Below are positions 60,979-64,000 of a stretch of DNA of 64,000 nucleotides, one piece after another. The notes under the pieces were generated by a model that made no database searches, was not told the origin of the DNA, and was given only the letters and a program-made list of their open reading frames with translations. Source of the stretch: Bradyrhizobium niftali (GTDB lineage: Bacteria; Pseudomonadota; Alphaproteobacteria; Rhizobiales; Xanthobacteraceae); assembly GCF_004571025.1 (NCBI RefSeq), contig NZ_SPQT01000003.1, positions 124,001 through 188,000 on the forward strand. The letters run 5' to 3'. The translations under genes were made by a program, and so were the position numbers. Position 1 is the first letter of the stretch. Every line of letters begins with the position of its first letter.

Positions 60979-62937
60979 TCACTCCGCAGCCGCAGGCGTC
61001 GTCAGGACGTCCTCGACCGGCGGCGGCTCCCGGTTGGGCGCCTCGGTGGTATCGGCCATCTTGGCCAGCTTCTCGCGCGCGGCCTCTGCCTCGCGCTGCC
61101 TGTTCCACATGCTGGCATAGAGGCCGCCCTGCGCGAGCAGCTTTGCGTGGGTGCCACGCTCGGCAATCCGGCCCTGCTCCAGCACGATGATCTCGTCGGC
61201 GCCGACGATGGTCGAAAGCCGGTGCGCGATCACCAGCGAGGTGCGGTTCTTCGCCACGCGGTCGAGGGCACCCTGGATCTCGTGCTCGGTGTGGGTGTCC
61301 AGCGCGGAGGTCGCCTCGTCCAGCACCAGGATCGGCGGCGCCTTCAAGACGGTGCGCGCGATCGCGACGCGCTGCTTCTCGCCGCCCGACAGTTTCAGGC
61401 CGCGCTCGCCGACCTGGGTCTCATAGCCCTTCGGCGCCATGCGGATGAAAGTGTCGATCTGCGCCAGCTGCGCCGCCTGCTCGACCTCGGCATCGCTGGC
61501 GTCCCAGCGGCCGTAGCGGATGTTGTAGCGGATGGTGTCGTTGAACAGCACGGTGTCCTGCGGCACCATGCCGATGGAAGCGCGCAAGCTCGCCTGCGTG
61601 ACCTCGCGGATATCCTGGCCGTCGATCAGGATCCTGCCGCCGGAGATGTCGTAGAGGCGGAACAGGAGCCGCGAGATGGTCGACTTGCCGGCGCCGGACG
61701 GACCGACGATCGCGACCGTCTTGCCGGCCGGCACCTCGAAGCTGATGCCCTTCAGGATCGGACGCGCCGGCTCATAGGCGAAGCGCACGTCCTCGAAACG
61801 CAGATTGCCTGCGGAGACGACCAGCGGCAGCGCGTCGGGCGCGTCCTTGATCTCGGCCTCGCGTCCCAGCACGCCAAACATCTTCTCGATGTCGATGATC
61901 GCCTGCTTGATCTCGCGATAGACCATGCCCATGAAGTTCAGGGGCTGGTAGAGCTGGATCATCATGGCGTTGACCAGCACGAAATCGCCGACAGTGTTGG
62001 TGCCGTCGCGCACGCCGATCGCGCACATCAGCATGGTCGCGGTCAACCCCAGCGTGAAGATCACGGCCTGGCCGGTGTTGAGCACCGCGAGCGACGTATA
62101 GGCCTGGACGCTCGACTCCTCGTAGCGCGCGACCGAGCGGTCGTAGCGCTGCGCCTCGCGCGCCTCGGCGCCGAAATATTTCACGGTCTCGTAGTTGAGC
62201 AGCGAGTCGATCGCCTTGGTGTTCGCCTCGGTGTCGGAATCGTTCATCTTGCGGCGGATGCCGATCCGCCACTCGGTCGCGATGTAGGTGTAGTACATGT
62301 AGACCGCGACCGTGATCAGGGTCGCCACCACGTAGCGCCAGTCGAACTGCCAGAGCAGCACGGCCAGGAGCAGCGAAACCTCGACGATGGTCGGGATCAG
62401 CTGGAGGATCACCATGCGCACGATGACCTCGATGCCCTCGCGGCCGCGCTCGAGCACGCGCGTCAGGCCGCCGGTCTTGCGCTCGAGGTGGAAGCGCAGC
62501 GACAGCTCGTGCATGTGAATGAAGGTGATGGTGGCGAGCTTGCGCACCGCATGCATGGCAACGCGCGCGAAGAGGCCGTCGCGCCATTGCGTCAGCACCG
62601 CCATCAGGATGCGCGTCGCGCCGTAACTGGCGGTCAGCAGCAATGGCGAGGCGATCACCCAGAGGTGCCAGTTGTCGGGCAGCACCGGCGCGGTGTTGGC
62701 GCCGGTCAGCGCGTCGGTCGCCCATTTGAAGCTGAACGGCACCGTCAGCGTGATCAGCTTGGCGGCGAGCAGCAGCACCATCGACCAGACCACGCGCATC
62801 TTCAGGTCGAAGCGGTCGCCCGGCCAGATATAGGGCCACAGATGCGCCAGCGTGCCCATCAGGGTGGCCCGCTCGAGCGGCCCGCCGGCGGGATCTGGCA
62901 CGTCGGCGCCGGGCGGCGAATGAGGTTGGTCCATCAA
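60979..62937 (-). CDS. Atm1/HMT-type ABC exporter (fused permease and ATPase)
   Basis: 652 residues: six membrane helices in residues 60-340 and a C-terminal ATPase with Walker A GPSGAGKST, signature LSGGEKQRVAIAR, Walker B ILVLDEATSALD and switch VIAHRLSTI. The permease part (FHLERKTGGLTRVLERGREG, RRKMNDSDTEANTKAIDSLL, LLNYETVKYFGAEAREA) is typical of the Atm1/HMT1 group that exports glutathione-linked or metal-related compounds. It is just upstream of psd on the same strand (83-base gap). Confidence 0.92.
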   Translation of the reverse strand: MMDQPHSPPGADVPDPAGGPLERATLMGTLAHLWPYIWPGDRFDLKMRVVWSMVLLLAAKLITLTVPFSFKWATDALTGANTAPVLPDNWHLWVIASPLLLTASYGATRILMAVLTQWRDGLFARVAMHAVRKLATITFIHMHELSLRFHLERKTGGLTRVLERGREGIEVIVRMVILQLIPTIVEVSLLLAVLLWQFDWRYVVATLITVAVYMYYTYIATEWRIGIRRKMNDSDTEANTKAIDSLLNYETVKYFGAEAREAQRYDRSVARYEESSVQAYTSLAVLNTGQAVIFTLGLTATMLMCAIGVRDGTNTVGDFVLVNAMMIQLYQPLNFMGMVYREIKQAIIDIEKMFGVLGREAEIKDAPDALPLVVSAGNLRFEDVRFAYEPARPILKGISFEVPAGKTVAIVGPSGAGKSTISRLLFRLYDISGGRILIDGQDIREVTQASLRASIGMVPQDTVLFNDTIRYNIRYGRWDASDAEVEQAAQLAQIDTFIRMAPKGYETQVGERGLKLSGGEKQRVAIARTVLKAPPILVLDEATSALDTHTEHEIQGALDRVAKNRTSLVIAHRLSTIVGADEIIVLEQGRIAERGTHAKLLAQGGLYASMWNRQREAEAAREKLAKMADTTEAPNREPPPVEDVLTTPAAAE

Positions 62938-63125
62938 GAAGCCTGAAAGCCCGCCGGATGCGGGCGCGCTGCGATTAACGATTTTCGCTCGTCATATAGA
63001 AGCTTCCGGGGGCGAGCGCACCCCGCCAGATGGCGAATCTTTGATTGTTTGTCGCCATTTACCGGTAGATTTCCGGGAGGTCCGAATCACCGATTGGACT
63101 TGACGCCTCTTCGCTGCAATGCATC

Positions 63126-63740
63126 ATGGCACCAATGAGCACGATCAAAACCGTTTGCGTCTATTGCGGCTCCGGCCCCGGAACCAATCCCCGCTTCACC
63201 GAAGGCGCCAAGGCGTTCGGCAAGGCGCTCGCCGAGAACAACATCCGCCTGGTCTATGGCGGCGGCTCGCTCGGCCTGATGGGCTCGGTCGCAACCTCCG
63301 TCCTCGATAACGGCGGCACCGTCACCGGCATCATCCCCGAATTCCTGCGGATGCGCGAGAATGCGCTGACGCGCGTGCAGGAGATGATCGTCACCCCCGA
63401 CATGCACGAGCGCAAGCGACTGATGTTCGAACGCTCCGACGCCTTCGTGGCGCTGCCGGGTGGCGTCGGCACGCTGGAGGAGCTGGTCGAGCAGCTGACC
63501 TGGAAGCAGCTCGGCCGTCACGCCAAGCCGGTGCTGCTCGCCAATATCGACAATTTCTGGGAGCCGCTGTTCTCGCTGCTGTCGCACATGCGCCAGACCG
63601 AGTTCATCCGTGCCGGCCTCTCGGTCGACATCCTCAAGGCCGATCGGGTCGAGGACATCCTGCCGAAGCTGAAGGCGGCCGTGGCAAAGCTCGCCGAGGC
63701 GGAAAAAGAGCTCGCTCCGGAAGTGGCGCGCAAGCTCTGA
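63126..63740 (+). CDS. LOG family protein (cytokinin riboside phosphoribohydrolase-like)
   Basis: 204 residues from the ATG at 63126, or 201 from 63135; no ribosome site decides between them. The signature is PGGVGTLEELVEQLTWKQLG, with VYGGGSLGLMGSVATSV before it. LOG proteins cleave nucleotide 5'-monophosphates, in some bacteria making free cytokinins. In a plant-associated bacterium, a role in cytokinin production is possible but not shown. Confidence 0.92.
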   Translation: MAPMSTIKTVCVYCGSGPGTNPRFTEGAKAFGKALAENNIRLVYGGGSLGLMGSVATSVLDNGGTVTGIIPEFLRMRENALTRVQEMIVTPDMHERKRLMFERSDAFVALPGGVGTLEELVEQLTWKQLGRHAKPVLLANIDNFWEPLFSLLSHMRQTEFIRAGLSVDILKADRVEDILPKLKAAVAKLAEAEKELAPEVARKL

Positions 63741-63744
63741 CGCC

Positions 63745-64000
63745 CTACTCCGCAGGAAACGTCACCGCCTCGATCCGGTTGCCATCGGGATCGACGACGA
63801 AGGCCGCGTAATAGCGCACGCGATCGTGCGGGCGGATGCCCGGCGCGCCGTCGGATGCGCCGCCGGCGGACAGCGCTGCGGCGTGAAACGCATCGACCTC
63901 GACCGTTGTCTTCGCCCGCAGGCAGATGTGCACGCCGCTCTCCGGGGCTACGCGCGGCATGCCCTCGCGCAAGTTGATCCAGAATTCAGGATAGGCCTTG
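63745..64000 (-). CDS. VOC family (glyoxalase-like) protein, 5' part beyond the window
   Basis: The frame runs from the stop at 63745 to the right edge and continues beyond it. The visible C-terminal 85 residues, KAYPEFWINLREGMPRVAPE then SGVHICLRAKTTVEVDAFHA and VVDPDGNRIEAVTFPAE, show a single VOC module ending with the metal-binding Glu in GNRIEAV. It is convergent with the LOG gene by 4 bases. The function is unknown; small VOC proteins include lactoylglutathione lyases and resistance proteins. Confidence 0.82.
   Translation of the reverse strand, partial: KAYPEFWINLREGMPRVAPESGVHICLRAKTTVEVDAFHAAALSAGGASDGAPGIRPHDRVRYYAAFVVDPDGNRIEAVTFPAE

Noticed and set aside
63028..63060. Inverted repeat ATGGCGA/TCGCCAT upstream of the LOG gene
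   Set aside because: Only 7-base arms with a 15-base loop; no second copy or supporting context in the window.
1..64000. CRISPR arrays, tRNA or rRNA genes, transposases and phage genes
   Set aside because: No regularly spaced direct repeats, cloverleaf-like sequences, rRNA stretches or recombinase motifs were seen; the repeats found are isolated palindromic units.

Overview
The window reads as a piece of chromosome from a high-GC alphaproteobacterium, most likely Bradyrhizobium or a close relative in the Nitrobacteraceae. The support is the very-long-chain fatty acid / lipid A cluster (acpXL-fabZ-fabF-fabF-lpxXL), paired Kup potassium transporters, pssA-psd, a PomA-like MotA/MotB pair, a FixK-box-like site, rhizobial intergenic palindromes, and dense catabolic operons with liv-type and TctC-type uptake proteins. 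The genus is my recall-based judgement, not a database result. I see no rRNA, tRNA, CRISPR array, transposase or phage gene.

Layout. 1-3.4 kb: a truncated NTF2-like gene, two cytosine-deaminase-like amidohydrolases and a small hypothetical gene. 3.4-9.6 kb (minus): a tightly overlapped operon for the lower protocatechuate 4,5-cleavage / gallate route (LigI-, GalB- and LigK-like enzymes), with a DctA-like transporter, a cytosolic 4,5-dihydroxyphthalate-decarboxylase-like protein, a dehydrogenase and a TetR regulator; two orphan periplasmic binding proteins are divergent from it. 11.5-16.1 kb: MscS channel, DUF763, cytochrome P450 and small proteins. 16.2-32.1 kb: a nicotinate catabolic island. 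It holds a ferredoxin-NADP reductase divergent from an enamidase, a MarR regulator, a liv-type ABC transporter, two proteins of obscure function, 6-hydroxynicotinate reductase, and a divergent nicotinate hydroxylase whose large subunit carries three haem c motifs. 32.4-33.5 kb: a type I extradiol dioxygenase whose promoter palindrome matches that of the TetR gene 24 kb away. 33.8-43.5 kb: HerA-like ATPase, AhpD-like protein, P-type ATPase with a small membrane protein and a Crp/Fnr regulator, a ParB-like protein and several tiny genes. 43.9-48.1 kb: lipid A VLCFA operon. 48.2-58.4 kb: PotF-like protein, aminotransferase, rhodanese, two kup genes, motAB, SDR. 58.4-64 kb: RraA-like protein, pssA, psd, Atm1-type ABC exporter, LOG protein and a truncated VOC gene.

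How the genes work together. The main find is the 16-32 kb island. It joins an aerobic, cytochrome-linked nicotinate 6-hydroxylase (NicAB type, as in Pseudomonas) to the reductive second half known from the anaerobe Eubacterium barkeri (6-hydroxynicotinate reductase, then enamidase). Both divergent promoter regions of the island share palindromes of one type, which suggests a single regulator. The reductase of E. barkeri carries a covalent flavin, and here its gene overlaps one for a UPF0280/ApbE-superfamily protein, a candidate for attaching that flavin. The 3.4-9.6 kb operon and the 32.4 kb dioxygenase look like a second, smaller regulon for aromatic-ring catabolism.
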